Assembly: GCF_009932725.1 (NCBI RefSeq)
Contig: NZ_BLJU01000002.1
Span: forward strand, 558,001 to 622,000
Direction of reading: 5' to 3'
DNA length: 64,000 bases
Source of the DNA: Pseudomonas yangonensis
GTDB taxonomy: Bacteria; Pseudomonadota; Gammaproteobacteria; Pseudomonadales; Pseudomonadaceae
Shown: one piece after another, positions 36,377 to 44,686 of the stretch
Layout: the number at the start of each line of letters is the position of its first letter
Numbering within the stretch: position 1 is the first letter of the stretch
The notes under the pieces: generated by a model
Told to the model about the DNA's origin: nothing
Seen by the model: only the letters and a program-made list of their open reading frames with translations
Database searches by the model: none
Translations under genes and position numbers: made by a program

Positions 36377-37594
36377 ATGGCGGCCTTTGAATATATCGCC
36401 CTGGATGGGCGCGGCCGCCAGCAAAAGGGCGTGCTGGAGGCCGATAGCGCGCGTCAGGTGCGCCAGCTGTTGCGCGAGCGCCAGTTGGCGCCGTTGGAGG
36501 TCAAGGCCACCCGTAGCCGCGAGCAGGGCAGTGGCGGCGCTCGCCTGGGCTTTGCCCGTGGTCTTTCGGCGCGTGATCTGGCGCTGGTCACTCGCCAGTT
36601 GGCGACGCTGATCCAGGCGGCGCTGCCCATCGAGGAGGCACTGCGCGCCGCTGCCGCGCAATCCACCAGTTCGCGTATCCAGGGCATGTTGCTGGCGGTG
36701 CGCGCTCGCGTGCTGGAGGGGCACAGCCTGGCCGGCAGTCTCAAGGAATTCCCGGCCGCCTTCCCCGAGCTCTACCGCGCCACGGTGGCGGCGGGTGAGC
36801 ACGCCGGTCACCTCGGCCCAGTGCTGGAGCAATTGGCCGACTACACCGAGCAGCGCCAGCAGTCGCGGCAAAAGGTGCAGCTGGCCTTGCTCTATCCGGT
36901 GATTCTGATGTGCGCCTCGCTGCTGATCGTCGGCTTCCTGCTTGGCTACGTGGTGCCGGATGTGGTCAAGGTGTTCGTCGATTCCGGGCAGACCCTGCCG
37001 GCCCTGACCCGCGGTCTGATCGCCCTGAGCGACTGGGTCAAGGCCTGGGGGCTGGTTGCGCTGGTCGCGCTGATATTGGCGGTGATCGCCTTGCGCGCAG
37101 CGCTGCGTGATGAGGCCTTCCGCCTGCGCTGGCATCGCTTTCTCCTGCGCCTGCCGCTGATCGGCCGGCTGGGCCGCGCCACCGATTGCGCGCGCTTCGC
37201 CTCGACCCTGGCGATCCTTACCCGCAGTGGCGTGCCGCTGGTCGAGGCGTTGGCAATCGCCGGCGAGGTGATCGGCAACCGGGTGATCCGTGGCGAGGTG
37301 CTGGTGGCGGCGCAGAAGGTGCGCGAGGGCGGCAGCCTGACCCGTTCGCTGGAGGCCACCGGGCAGTTCCCGCCGATGATGCTGCACATGATCGCCAGCG
37401 GAGAACGCTCCGGCGAGCTGGATCAGATGTTGGCGCGCACGGCGAAGAATCAGGAGAACGATCTGAGCGCGCAGATCGCCTTGCTGGTCGGCTTGTTCGA
37501 GCCGTTCATGCTGGTATTCATGGGCGCAGTGGTGCTGGTGATCGTGCTGGCCATCCTGCTGCCGATTCTTTCTTTGAACCAAATGGTGGGGTAA
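36377..37594 (+). CDS. gspF: Type II secretion inner-membrane platform GspF (XcpS)
   Basis: Polytopic core of the assembly platform, thought to couple GspE to pseudopilin insertion. The protein has 405 residues and two T2SSF repeats: residues about 70-195 and 270-395, each followed by a helix, with three transmembrane segments in all. It begins MAAFEYIALDGRGRQQKG, matching XcpS. LARTAKNQENDLSAQIALLVGLFEPFMLVFMGAVV is the usual C-terminus. gspG starts 4 bases downstream. The gene is unaffected by the upstream REP. Confidence 0.96.
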   Translation: MAAFEYIALDGRGRQQKGVLEADSARQVRQLLRERQLAPLEVKATRSREQGSGGARLGFARGLSARDLALVTRQLATLIQAALPIEEALRAAAAQSTSSRIQGMLLAVRARVLEGHSLAGSLKEFPAAFPELYRATVAAGEHAGHLGPVLEQLADYTEQRQQSRQKVQLALLYPVILMCASLLIVGFLLGYVVPDVVKVFVDSGQTLPALTRGLIALSDWVKAWGLVALVALILAVIALRAALRDEAFRLRWHRFLLRLPLIGRLGRATDCARFASTLAILTRSGVPLVEALAIAGEVIGNRVIRGEVLVAAQKVREGGSLTRSLEATGQFPPMMLHMIASGERSGELDQMLARTAKNQENDLSAQIALLVGLFEPFMLVFMGAVVLVIVLAILLPILSLNQMVG

Positions 37595-37598
37595 CTAG

Positions 37599-38198
37599 GT
37601 GAATAGCAGACTGTTGAAACACGTAGTCGAGGAAACCAGTGCAATACCGATGGCGGCCCCACAAAAACAGGCGAGGATTCGGTCGGAGTCGCGTTCGACT
37701 TTACGAGCTGTAAATGAGCAGTCCGAGCCTGTTTTTAACGCAGCAATGGCAACGCAGGTAGTGTTTCGACGGTCTGCTAGAAGACAGGCAGGTTTCACCC
37801 TGATTGAAATCATGGTGGTGGTGGTGATTCTGGGCATCCTGGCGGCGCTGGTGGTGCCGCAGGTGATGAGCCGGCCGGATCAGGCCAAGGTCACCGCTGC
37901 GCAGAACGACATCCGTGCCATCGGCGCGGCGCTGGACATGTACAAGCTCGACAACCACAACTACCCCAGCACTCAGCAGGGGTTGGAGGCGCTGGTGAGC
38001 AAGCCGAGCGGCAACCCGCCGGCGAAGAACTGGAACAAGGACGGCTACCTCAAGCGCCTGCCCATCGACCCCTGGGGCAATCCCTATCAGTACCTGGCGC
38101 CCGGCACCCGCGGCGCCTTCGATCTCTATTCGCTCGGCGCCGATGGCAAGCAGGGCGGCAGCGAGCTGAACGCCGATATCGGCAACTGGGATCTCTGA
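37599..38198 (+). CDS. gspG: Major pseudopilin GspG (XcpT) with MITE-like insert in its leader
   Basis: Major pseudopilin, polymerising into the T2SS pseudopilus. The mature part FTLIEIMVVVVILGILAALVVPQ (Glu at +5) and the calcium-binding C-terminal domain are normal. The start GTG at 37599, 4 bases after gspF, gives 199 residues and a 65-residue leader where 5-8 is usual. A 174-nt insert (37604-37779 with TA duplication) is in frame; removing it leaves MNRRQAG/FTLIE, close to XcpT. An internal ATG at 37746 would give a 16-residue leader. Cleavage at Gly65 would make the mature protein the same. Confidence 0.9.
   Translation: MNSRLLKHVVEETSAIPMAAPQKQARIRSESRSTLRAVNEQSEPVFNAAMATQVVFRRSARRQAGFTLIEIMVVVVILGILAALVVPQVMSRPDQAKVTAAQNDIRAIGAALDMYKLDNHNYPSTQQGLEALVSKPSGNPPAKNWNKDGYLKRLPIDPWGNPYQYLAPGTRGAFDLYSLGADGKQGGSELNADIGNWDL
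37604..37779. mobile_element. MITE-like element inside the gspG leader (copy 1)
   Basis: About 176 bases bounded by inverted repeats TAGCAGACTGTTGAAACAC (left) and GTGTTTCGACGGTCTGCTA (right), with TA at each outer end consistent with a TA target duplication. An internal hairpin pairs AAAAACAGGC near 37662 with GCCTGTTTTT near 37726. It carries no transposase. It shares its interior with the copy at 56520-56661 in the opposite orientation (TTTACAGCCCGTAAA-type core, AGCATTGCTGCGTT side). IS630-type transposases use TA, but the mobilising enzyme is unknown. Confidence 0.82.
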
Positions 38199-38205
38199 CC
38201 CGACC

Positions 38206-38799
38206 ATGCCGTCGTTCGCCTGTAGGAGCGAGTGCCGCGAGCGAAGCGTTCGACAACGCCCATGTTCGCGAGCAGAGCTTGCTCCTACAACCTCTGGCCA
38301 GTGCGGTTTCACCCTGATCGAGCTGCTGGTGGTGCTGGTCATCCTCAGCAGCCTGATCGGTCTGGCGGTGTTCAGTACCGGCATCGCCGGGCCGTCGCGC
38401 GAGTTGCGTAGCGAGGCCGAGCGGCTTAGCGGGCTGATCGGCGTGCTGGTCGACGAAGCGGTGCTGGACAACCGCGAATACGGGCTGAGCTTCACCCGTG
38501 AGGGTTACCGGGTGATGCGTTACGACCCGCTGCGCGCCGAGTGGCAGGCGCTGGATCGGCAGACACACCCCTTGCCGGAGTGGGCCGAGTTGGCGTTCGA
38601 GGTCGAGGGCGAGGCGCTCGCCCTGCCGGCAACGAGCAGCACGGGCGCACCGCAGCTGCTGATTCTCTCCAGCGGCGAGCTGACGCCCTTTCGCCTGCGT
38701 CTGGCCGAACGCCGGCGCGATGGTTTGCGCCTGCAATTGTCCAGCGACGGCTTCGGCCTGCCGCGTGTCGAGGAGCTGGGTACGGGGCGTGCGCGATGA
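38206..38799 (+). CDS. gspH: Minor pseudopilin GspH (XcpU) with REP-encoded leader
   Basis: Minor pseudopilin of the T2SS pseudopilus. The mature N-terminus is FTLIELLVVLVILSSLIGLAV with Glu at +5; cleavage after Gly34 is expected. The leader of 34 residues is much longer than usual, and bases 38222-38288 encoding most of it are a REP palindrome identical in type to intergenic copies. No alternative in-frame start exists between the REP and the cleavage site, so the REP must be translated if the gene is active. It overlaps gspI by 4 bases (ATGA). Confidence 0.88.
   Translation: MPSFACRSECRERSVRQRPCSRAELAPTTSGQCGFTLIELLVVLVILSSLIGLAVFSTGIAGPSRELRSEAERLSGLIGVLVDEAVLDNREYGLSFTREGYRVMRYDPLRAEWQALDRQTHPLPEWAELAFEVEGEALALPATSSTGAPQLLILSSGELTPFRLRLAERRRDGLRLQLSSDGFGLPRVEELGTGRAR
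38222..38288. repeat. REP repeat within the gspH leader coding region
   Basis: Arms GTAGGAGCGAG and GAGCTTGCTCCTAC with inner TCGCGAGC-type stems, the family seen at 31694. It is read through in frame as part of the GspH leader peptide. Confidence 0.85.
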
Positions 38800-39182
38800 A
38801 GGGCGCGCGCGGCTTCACCCTGCTCGAAGTGCTGGTAGCCCTGGCCATCTTCGCGCTGGTCGCCGCCAGCGTGCTGACCGCCAGCGCACGCAGCGTGCGT
38901 ACCGCCAGTCAGCTCGAGGACAGGACCCTGGCCATGTGGGTGGCCGACAATCGTCTGAGCGAGTTGCAACTGGCCGACACGCCGCCAGCCGATGGCCGCG
39001 ACCAAGGGCAGGTGGAGTTCGCCGGGCGTCGCTGGCTCTGGCAAAGCGAGATTCAGGCCACCAGCGAGCCGGCCATGCGTCGGGTGACGCTGTGGGTCGC
39101 CGCTGAAGAGCGTGGCGCCAGCGGTGATCTGCGTGAGCGGGCACTGGTCAGCCTCAGCGGCTTTCTGGGGGCGCCGCAGTGA
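38796..39182 (+). CDS. gspI: Minor pseudopilin GspI (XcpV)
   Basis: Minor pseudopilin that nucleates the pseudopilus tip with GspJ and GspK. The protein has 128 residues. The leader MKGARG is the normal short form, and cleavage gives FTLLEVLVALAIFALVAASV with Glu at +5. The ATG at 38796 overlaps the gspH stop. LADNRLSE-type ADNRLSELQLAD matches the conserved region after the helix. It is the only minor pseudopilin among gspG-J with an uninterrupted short leader here. Confidence 0.93.
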   Translation: MKGARGFTLLEVLVALAIFALVAASVLTASARSVRTASQLEDRTLAMWVADNRLSELQLADTPPADGRDQGQVEFAGRRWLWQSEIQATSEPAMRRVTLWVAAEERGASGDLRERALVSLSGFLGAPQ

Positions 39183-39925
39183 TTCGTCTGCCCTGTGGGA
39201 GCCAGCTTTGCTCGCGAAACGGTATGGATGCGGGTTCGCGGGCAGCGCTGGCTCCTACAAAACCATCTCAGCGCGGCTTTACCCTGCTGGAGCTGCTGAT
39301 CGCCATCGCCATCTTCGCTCTGCTGGGCCTGGCCACCTACCGCATGCTCGACAGCGTGCTCAGCGCCGATGCCGTCACCCGTGAACACGAGCGCCAGTTG
39401 CGCGAGCTGACTCGTGCTTTGTCCGCTTTCGAACGCGACCTGCGGCAGGTGACGGTGCGGCCGATTCGCGATGCCTTCGGTGATACGCAGCCGGCGCTGC
39501 ACAGTGATCTGGCCGATGCCACGGCGCTGGAGCTGAGCCGTGCCGGCTGGCGCAACCCACTCGGCCAGCCGCGCGCCGAGATACAGCGCGTACGCTGGCA
39601 GCTCAGCGGCGAGCAATGGCAGCGGCGTTACTGGCGTGTGCTGGATCGGGCGCAGGACAGTGCGCCGCAGATCCAGCAGGCGCTCGAGGGTGTCGAGTCG
39701 CTGAGCCTGCGCTACCTGGACAAGGACGGGCAGTGGCAGCCCGACTGGCCGCCGGCCAATGCGACGGGCGACGGCCTGCTCACCGAGCTGCCGCGTGCGG
39801 TGGAGCTGCGCCTGCAGCATCGTCGCTATGGCGAGCTGCGTCGTCTGTTGCGCCTGCCGGACCTGCCGGTGCAGAACCGCAGCGGTGCGCCGGCGGGCGA
39901 TCCGGCCGAGGTGCCGCAGTCATGA
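39179..39925 (+). CDS. gspJ: Minor pseudopilin GspJ (XcpW) with REP-encoded leader
   Basis: Minor pseudopilin of the tip complex. The protein has 248 residues from the GTG at 39179, which overlaps the gspI stop (GTGA). The leader is 33 residues, with expected cleavage at Gly33 before FTLLELLIAIAIFALLGLATYRML. Bases 39195-39258 in the leader are a REP palindrome. An internal ATG at 39224 would give an 18-residue leader but starts inside the REP. The rest matches XcpW, including RVRWQLSGEQWQRRYWRVLDRAQ. Confidence 0.9.
   Translation: MIRLPCGSQLCSRNGMDAGSRAALAPTKPSQRGFTLLELLIAIAIFALLGLATYRMLDSVLSADAVTREHERQLRELTRALSAFERDLRQVTVRPIRDAFGDTQPALHSDLADATALELSRAGWRNPLGQPRAEIQRVRWQLSGEQWQRRYWRVLDRAQDSAPQIQQALEGVESLSLRYLDKDGQWQPDWPPANATGDGLLTELPRAVELRLQHRRYGELRRLLRLPDLPVQNRSGAPAGDPAEVPQS
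39195..39258. repeat. REP repeat within the gspJ leader coding region
   Basis: Arms GTGGGAGCCAGC and GCTGGCTCCTAC with inner TTCGCGG/CTCGCGAA stems. Read in frame in the GspJ leader. Confidence 0.83.
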
Positions 39926-40893
39926 GGCGCCAGAACGGGGTGGCCCTGATCACCGTATTGCTGGTGGTTGCCGTGGTCACGGTGGTCTGCGCCGGGTTGA
40001 TCGCGCGGCAGCAGCTGTCGATCCGCAGCAGTGCCAACCAGTTGCACGTGACCCAGGCCTGGCACTACGCGCTGGGCGGCGAGACCCTGGCCAAGGCGCT
40101 ACTGGAGCGAGATCTGCGCCGCGGCGATCCGCGTCAGCCGGTTGATCACCTCATGGAGCCTTGGGCCAGGCCACTGGTGTTCCCCCTGGATGAAGGCGGT
40201 GAGCTGCGGGTACGCATCGTCGACCCAAGCGGGCGCTTCAATCTCAACAGCCTGGTGCGCCAGGGGCGGCCCAATGAGTTGGCGGTGTTGCGCCTGCGTC
40301 GCCTGCTGCTGCGCCTGGGCATCGACAAACCTTACGCCGAGCGCCTGCTGGACTGGCTGGACCATGACAGTGAGCCGCAGGGCGGCAACGGCGCCGAGGA
40401 CAGCCAGTACCTGCTGGCGACGCCGCCGTACCGTGCGGCCAACCGCGAGATCACCGACGTCTCCGAGTTGCGCCTGTTGCTGGAGATGGAGGAGGCCGAC
40501 TATCGCCGTTTGCTGCCCTTCGTCAGCGCATTGCCCAGCGAGGCGCTGCTAAACGTCAACACGGCCAGTGCCATGGTGCTCTCCAGCCTGTCCGAGGGTC
40601 TGACGCCGGATGCGGCCATGGCACTGATCGCCGCACGGGGCGCCGAGGGTCATGCCAGCCCGGCAGCCTTCGCCGCGCAGCCAGCGCTGGCCGGACTGGG
40701 TGAGCAGGTGGTGCAGGGCTTGGCGGTTGGCAGTCAGTATTTCGAAGTGTTCAGCGAGGTCAGCCTGGGCGAGCGCCGGGTGGTCTTGCGCAGCCTGTTG
40801 CAGCGCAGCAATGATGGCCAGGTCAGTGTCCTGGCGCGTGACCTGGGGCAGGGCGGGATGCCACCAGCACCGATCGAGGAAGAACAAGAATGA
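39922..40893 (+). CDS. gspK: Minor pseudopilin GspK (XcpX)
   Basis: Largest minor pseudopilin, capping the pseudopilus tip. The protein has 323 residues. The leader is MRRQNG and the mature N-terminus is VALITVLLVVAVVTVVCAGL, with Thr at +5 instead of Glu, which is typical of GspK. The alpha-helical inserted domain (about 90-220, containing NLNSLV and the SAM-like LLDWLDHDSEPQGGNGAEDSQY calcium region) is present. The ATG at 39922 overlaps gspJ by 4 bases. An upstream open frame inside gspJ is not used. Confidence 0.94.
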   Translation: MRRQNGVALITVLLVVAVVTVVCAGLIARQQLSIRSSANQLHVTQAWHYALGGETLAKALLERDLRRGDPRQPVDHLMEPWARPLVFPLDEGGELRVRIVDPSGRFNLNSLVRQGRPNELAVLRLRRLLLRLGIDKPYAERLLDWLDHDSEPQGGNGAEDSQYLLATPPYRAANREITDVSELRLLLEMEEADYRRLLPFVSALPSEALLNVNTASAMVLSSLSEGLTPDAAMALIAARGAEGHASPAAFAAQPALAGLGEQVVQGLAVGSQYFEVFSEVSLGERRVVLRSLLQRSNDGQVSVLARDLGQGGMPPAPIEEEQE

Positions 40894-42029
40894 CACCCCT
40901 ATGGATCTTTCTGCCGCCCGAGGCGAGCCACGACCTCTCCGCGGACCTGTCCGTGCAGTGGGTCACGGCAGATGGCAGCCGTGCCCTGAGCCTGTCCGAT
41001 GCCCTGGCGGATTTGCCGGCGCACTGGGAGCTGGTGCTGCCGGTGGAGGCCGTTGCCGCATGTGCCGTGCAATTACCGACGCAGAAGGCGCGCTGGATGC
41101 GCCAGGCGCTGCCGTTCGCAGTGGAGGAGCTGCTCGCCGAGGACGTCGAATTGATGCACTTGGCGCTGGGCGAGCGCCTGGCCGATGGCCGGCATCGGGT
41201 CTATGCCGTGCGCGCCGCCTGGCTGCGCGAGTGCCTGGCGCTGTTCGTCGCGCAGCCGCCGCAGGCCATCCGTGTCGATGCCGATCTGCTGCCGCGCCAG
41301 GGCAGCCAGTTGCTCTGGTTGCAGTCGCGCTGGCTGCTGGGTGGGGAAGCGCCCTGGCGTCTGGCCCTGCAGCGCGAGGATTGGCCGGCGCTGGTGGCAC
41401 GTTGCACGTCGCCATGCATCGCACGAGCGCCGGCCGGCCAGGCGCTGCCCGAGCCGGTCGACGAAGGCCTGCAGTTGGTGGATGCGCACCAATGGCTGGC
41501 GCAGCAGGGTGGTTCCGTCGATCTGGCGCAGGGCGCGTTCGCCCTGCGCCAGAGCGGCGAGGGTTGGCTGCGCTGGCGCCCGCTGGCCGGGGTGTTGGCG
41601 CTGTGCCTGGTCTTGCAGTGGGGCTTCAATCTGGCGCAGGGCTGGTACCTGCAGCGTGAGGCCGATGCCTATTCCGCGTCCAGCGAGGCGCTGTATCGCG
41701 CGCTGTTTCCGCAGGACAACAAGCTGATCAACCTGCGCGCGCAGTTCGATCAGCATCTGGCGCAGTCCGCCGGCAGCGACAGCCCGCTACTGGGATTGCT
41801 AGCCGAGGTGGCTGCCGCTTTGCATGCCGATGGCGCTGCGCAGGTGCAGGTCAACCAGCTCGACTACAGTGCGACTCGCGCTGATCTGTCGCTGCAGTTG
41901 CAGGCGCCCGGGTTCGCCGAACTGGAGCGCTTGCGCGAACGCCTGGAGGCGGCGGGGCTTTCCGTGCAGATGGGCTCTGCCAGCCGCGAGGCCGAGGGTG
42001 TCAGCGCACGCGTGGTAATAGGGGGATGA
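40890..42029 (+). CDS. gspL: Type II secretion protein GspL (XcpY)
   Basis: Bitopic inner-membrane protein that recruits GspE to the platform. The protein has 379 residues: an actin-like cytoplasmic domain (about 1-225), a single helix (about 233-252, LAGVLALCLVLQWGFNLAQ) and a periplasmic ferredoxin-like domain. The ATG at 40890 overlaps gspK by 4 bases and gspM overlaps its end by 4 bases, so the genes are translationally coupled. Confidence 0.92.
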   Translation: MTPLWIFLPPEASHDLSADLSVQWVTADGSRALSLSDALADLPAHWELVLPVEAVAACAVQLPTQKARWMRQALPFAVEELLAEDVELMHLALGERLADGRHRVYAVRAAWLRECLALFVAQPPQAIRVDADLLPRQGSQLLWLQSRWLLGGEAPWRLALQREDWPALVARCTSPCIARAPAGQALPEPVDEGLQLVDAHQWLAQQGGSVDLAQGAFALRQSGEGWLRWRPLAGVLALCLVLQWGFNLAQGWYLQREADAYSASSEALYRALFPQDNKLINLRAQFDQHLAQSAGSDSPLLGLLAEVAAALHADGAAQVQVNQLDYSATRADLSLQLQAPGFAELERLRERLEAAGLSVQMGSASREAEGVSARVVIGG

Positions 42030-42556
42030 GCGGCATGTCGAAGATGAGCCTGAGCGAAAGCCTGCATCAGCATTGGCAGCGCTCGCCGTTGGCACTGCGC
42101 TGGCAGGGGCTGCCGGCGCGTGATCGTCTGGCGCTGATGGCGCTGAGCGTCTTTCTGCTGCTGGTGCTGTTCTATCTGGCGTTGTGGCAACCGGCGCAGC
42201 GCCACGCAGATGAGGCACGCGCCGCGTTCGAGGAGCAGCGCGCCCTGTATGCGTACCTGCAAAGCCGTGCGCCGCAGGTACAGGGCCGTGACCTGCAGCC
42301 ACGCGCCAGCCTCGACCCCGCGCGCCTGCAGGGTGTGGTCACAGCCACTGCGGCCGAGCAGGGGCTGGTAATCGAGCGGCTGGATACCGAAGGCTTTGGC
42401 GCCGTGCAGGTCAACCTGCAGCCGGTCGCATTCGCCCAGTTGCTGCGCTGGATCGAGGCGCTGGAAGGGCAGGGCATACGCGTCGAGGAGGCCGGGCTGG
42501 ATCGCGCCGAGGAGAACCGGGTGATCTCGCGCCTCAGCCTGCGCGTAGAGGGGTAG
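42026..42556 (+). CDS. gspM: Type II secretion protein GspM (XcpZ)
   Basis: Bitopic inner-membrane partner of GspL. The protein has 176 residues: a short cytoplasmic N-terminus, one helix (about 36-54, LALMALSVFLLLVLFYLAL) and a periplasmic ferredoxin-like domain ending in SRLSLRVEG. The ATG at 42026 overlaps gspL; Met4 and Met7 are alternative starts. It is the last gene of the T2SS unit; GspN is absent, as in P. aeruginosa xcp. Confidence 0.9.
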   Translation: MSGMSKMSLSESLHQHWQRSPLALRWQGLPARDRLALMALSVFLLLVLFYLALWQPAQRHADEARAAFEEQRALYAYLQSRAPQVQGRDLQPRASLDPARLQGVVTATAAEQGLVIERLDTEGFGAVQVNLQPVAFAQLLRWIEALEGQGIRVEEAGLDRAEENRVISRLSLRVEG

Positions 42557-43028
42557 GTGCGCCACGCGCGGCGGCTTTTTGTGAGGGTCGCAGGCGGGCG
42601 CCGCCTTGGGTGGGCTGCATGGTCACGGTAACATCGCGCACCCGATTGGGCGGTTAGGGAACGTTGGTGCCCGGTTAGGGTGCCGGTTTCAACGACGATG
42701 ACCGGAGCGAGAGTCATCGGCGCCCATGAAATGGGCCTTTATTGATACCTGGCCTGAGTCTTGCTGTAGATATCCGTTTACCTTTTTCTGCTTGATCACT
42801 CCTTTTTGAAGCTGTCAATATCTTCGCCCGGCGCATCCAATGCTTCTGTAATTAGTTGTCGCATTGAGGAAATATCGCCTCATTGCCTGCCGCTAGAATG
42901 CCGCTCACCCAGCCAAGGCCCCTTTGTCGCCCGTCCACCACGACAGCGCAGCACTGCCTTATACAACCCATAAAAGGCCCGGGCCCCTCACTGCCATCGA
43001 TGCCATACCCAATTCGAAGGAGCAAAGA
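42557..43028. other. Intergenic region between T2SS and aot operons
   Basis: 472 bases without a supported gene. It contains two short similar blocks around 42645 and 42672 (GGTTAGGG cores), a hairpin GCCCAT/ATGGGC with T-rich tail at about 42723-42740 that may terminate the T2SS unit, and the aot control region (ArgR-type site at 42857). Nothing else was recognised. Confidence 0.55.
42857..42873 (+). promoter_or_regulatory. ArgR-type half-site upstream of aotJ
   Basis: TGTCGC followed by 8 bases and AAT, matching the pseudomonad ArgR half-site pattern TGTCGC-N8-AA. It lies about 170 bases before aotJ, in the expected control region of the aot operon, which ArgR activates in P. aeruginosa (established knowledge). 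Confidence 0.65.
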
Positions 43029-43802
43029 ATGAAGAAGATCGCACTGCTAGGCGCCCTGGCGCTGTCCCTGATGTCGCCCCTGGCGCTGGCTGAAAAGCCG
43101 CTGCGCATTGGCATCGAGGCGGCCTACCCACCCTTCGCATTCAAGACTCCCGATGGTCAGATTGCCGGCTTCGACTACGACATCGGCAATGCTCTGTGCG
43201 AAGAGATGAAGGTCGAGTGCAAGTGGATCGAGCAGGAGTTCGACGGTCTGATCCCGGCGTTGAAGGTGCGCAAGTTCGACGCCGTACTGTCGTCCATGTC
43301 GATCACCGAAGATCGCAAGAAGTCCGTGGACTTTACCGGCAAGTACTACGCCACTCCCGCCAAGTTGGCCATGAAGGCCGGTACCGAGTTCGAGGATCCG
43401 CTGGTCGACCTGAAAGGCAAGAAGGTCGGCGTGCAGCGCTCCTCCGTGTATGACCGTTACGCCACCGATGTCTTTGCCCCGGCGGGTGCCGAGATCGTGC
43501 GTTACAGCTCGCAGAACGAAATCTTCCTCGACATGCAGTCCGGCCGCCTGGATGCCACCCTGGCCGACTCGGTGAACATCGATGACGGCTTCCTCAAGAC
43601 CGACGGCGGTAAGGGTTTCGCCTTCGTAGGTCCGGACTTCACCGACGTTAAGTACTTCGGTGAAGGCCAGGGTATCGCCGTGCGCAAGGGTGACAAGGCG
43701 CTGGCCGACAAGATCAGCGCAGCCATCCTGGCCATTCGCGCCAACGGCAAGTACAAGGAAGTGCAGGACAAGTACTTCGACTTCGACGTTTACGGCGAGT
43801 AA
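43029..43802 (+). CDS. aotJ: Arginine/ornithine ABC transporter binding protein AotJ
   Basis: Periplasmic solute-binding protein for arginine and ornithine. The protein has 257 residues with a signal peptide (about 1-21, cleaved after ALA). The mature part is a typical family 3 binding protein: [44 protein letters not shown] and [13 protein letters not shown]. The ATG at 43029 follows AGGAG; an upstream in-frame start would bury the signal peptide. It is first in the aotJQMP-argR unit, and a terminator-like hairpin after it probably raises its level over the permeases. Confidence 0.94.
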   Translation: MKKIALLGALALSLMSPLALAEKPLRIGIEAAYPPFAFKTPDGQIAGFDYDIGNALCEEMKVECKWIEQEFDGLIPALKVRKFDAVLSSMSITEDRKKSVDFTGKYYATPAKLAMKAGTEFEDPLVDLKGKKVGVQRSSVYDRYATDVFAPAGAEIVRYSSQNEIFLDMQSGRLDATLADSVNIDDGFLKTDGGKGFAFVGPDFTDVKYFGEGQGIAVRKGDKALADKISAAILAIRANGKYKEVQDKYFDFDVYGE

Positions 43803-43820
43803 ACGCGCCGAGGCAGATGA

Positions 43821-43859
43821 AGTGGCACTAACCTTTGCCGAGGTTGTGCCACTTTTTTC
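43821..43859 (+). terminator. Terminator-like hairpin between aotJ and aotQ
   Basis: Stem AAGTGGCAC/GTGCCACTT followed by TTTTT. Its place just after the binding-protein gene suggests partial termination, which commonly gives an excess of binding protein over permease. Confidence 0.8.
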
Positions 43860-43986
43860 TTGGTTCATTCTCTAGAGATCGCTGCCTGTTCGCCTGTGCT
43901 GGCATTCAGGTGTGTTCGTCGCCCCGGCGACATCCATTTTCTTTGTGCGATACGGCGCCATCCTGGTGCCTGCGAGGTATTGGCGC

Positions 43987-44676
43987 ATGCTTCAAGGCTA
44001 CGGCTCGACCATTCTCGACGGTGCCTGGCTTACCGTGCAGCTGGCGCTGCTGTCGATGGCGGTCGCTGTCGCGCTTGGTCTGCTCGGCGCGGCTTTTCGT
44101 CTGTCACCAGTGAGATGGCTGGCCCTGATGGGTGAGACCTACGCCACGGTGATTCGCGGTATTCCCGAGCTGGTGCTGATCCTGCTGATCTTCTTCGGCG
44201 GCCAGGATCTGGTGAACCGCATCGCTCCGTTGCTGGGCTATGAGGATTACATCGACATCAATCCGTTCGTGGCAGGTGTCGGCACGCTGGGCTTCATTTA
44301 CGGCGCCTATCTGTCGGAGACCTTCCGCGGCGCCTTCATGGCCATCCCCAAGGGGCAGGGCGAGGCGGGCCTGGCCTATGGCATGAGCCCGCTGCGGGTG
44401 TTCTTTCGCATCCTCGTGCCGCAGATGATCCGTCTGGCGATTCCCGGCATCACCAACAACTGGCTGGTACTGGTCAAGGCCACCGCGCTGATCTCCCTGG
44501 TCGGGCTGCAGGACATGATGGCCCGCGCCAAGAGCGCCGGTGATGCGACCCGCGAACCGTTCACCTACATTCTCCTGGCGGCGGCCGTGTATCTGGCAAT
44601 CACCAGTGTGTCGCTGCTGGTGTTGCGCTATCTCGAGCGGCGCTATTCGGTCGGCGTGAAAGCCGCCGAGCTCTGA
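43987..44676 (+). CDS. aotQ: Arginine/ornithine ABC permease AotQ
   Basis: Inner-membrane permease of 229 residues for arginine and ornithine. About five transmembrane helices and the EAA loop (EAGLAYGMSPLRVFFRILVPQ) are present. The start ATG at 43987 gives the normal N-terminus MLQGYGSTILDGAWLT; an in-frame upstream extension to 43912 lacks support. GAGGT lies upstream. The next permease gene starts 11 bases after the stop. Confidence 0.93.
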   Translation: MLQGYGSTILDGAWLTVQLALLSMAVAVALGLLGAAFRLSPVRWLALMGETYATVIRGIPELVLILLIFFGGQDLVNRIAPLLGYEDYIDINPFVAGVGTLGFIYGAYLSETFRGAFMAIPKGQGEAGLAYGMSPLRVFFRILVPQMIRLAIPGITNNWLVLVKATALISLVGLQDMMARAKSAGDATREPFTYILLAAAVYLAITSVSLLVLRYLERRYSVGVKAAEL

Positions 44677-44686
44677 GGGAGTGACC

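Noticed and set aside
35444-37582. 712-codon open frame on the minus strand opposite gspE/gspF
   Set aside because: It lies entirely antisense to two intact T2SS genes, has the His/Gln/Arg-rich composition of a shadow frame in GC-rich DNA and resembles no protein.
42645-42690. Possible riboswitch near two GGTTAGGG blocks
   Set aside because: The two blocks are short and no known aptamer core could be recognised.
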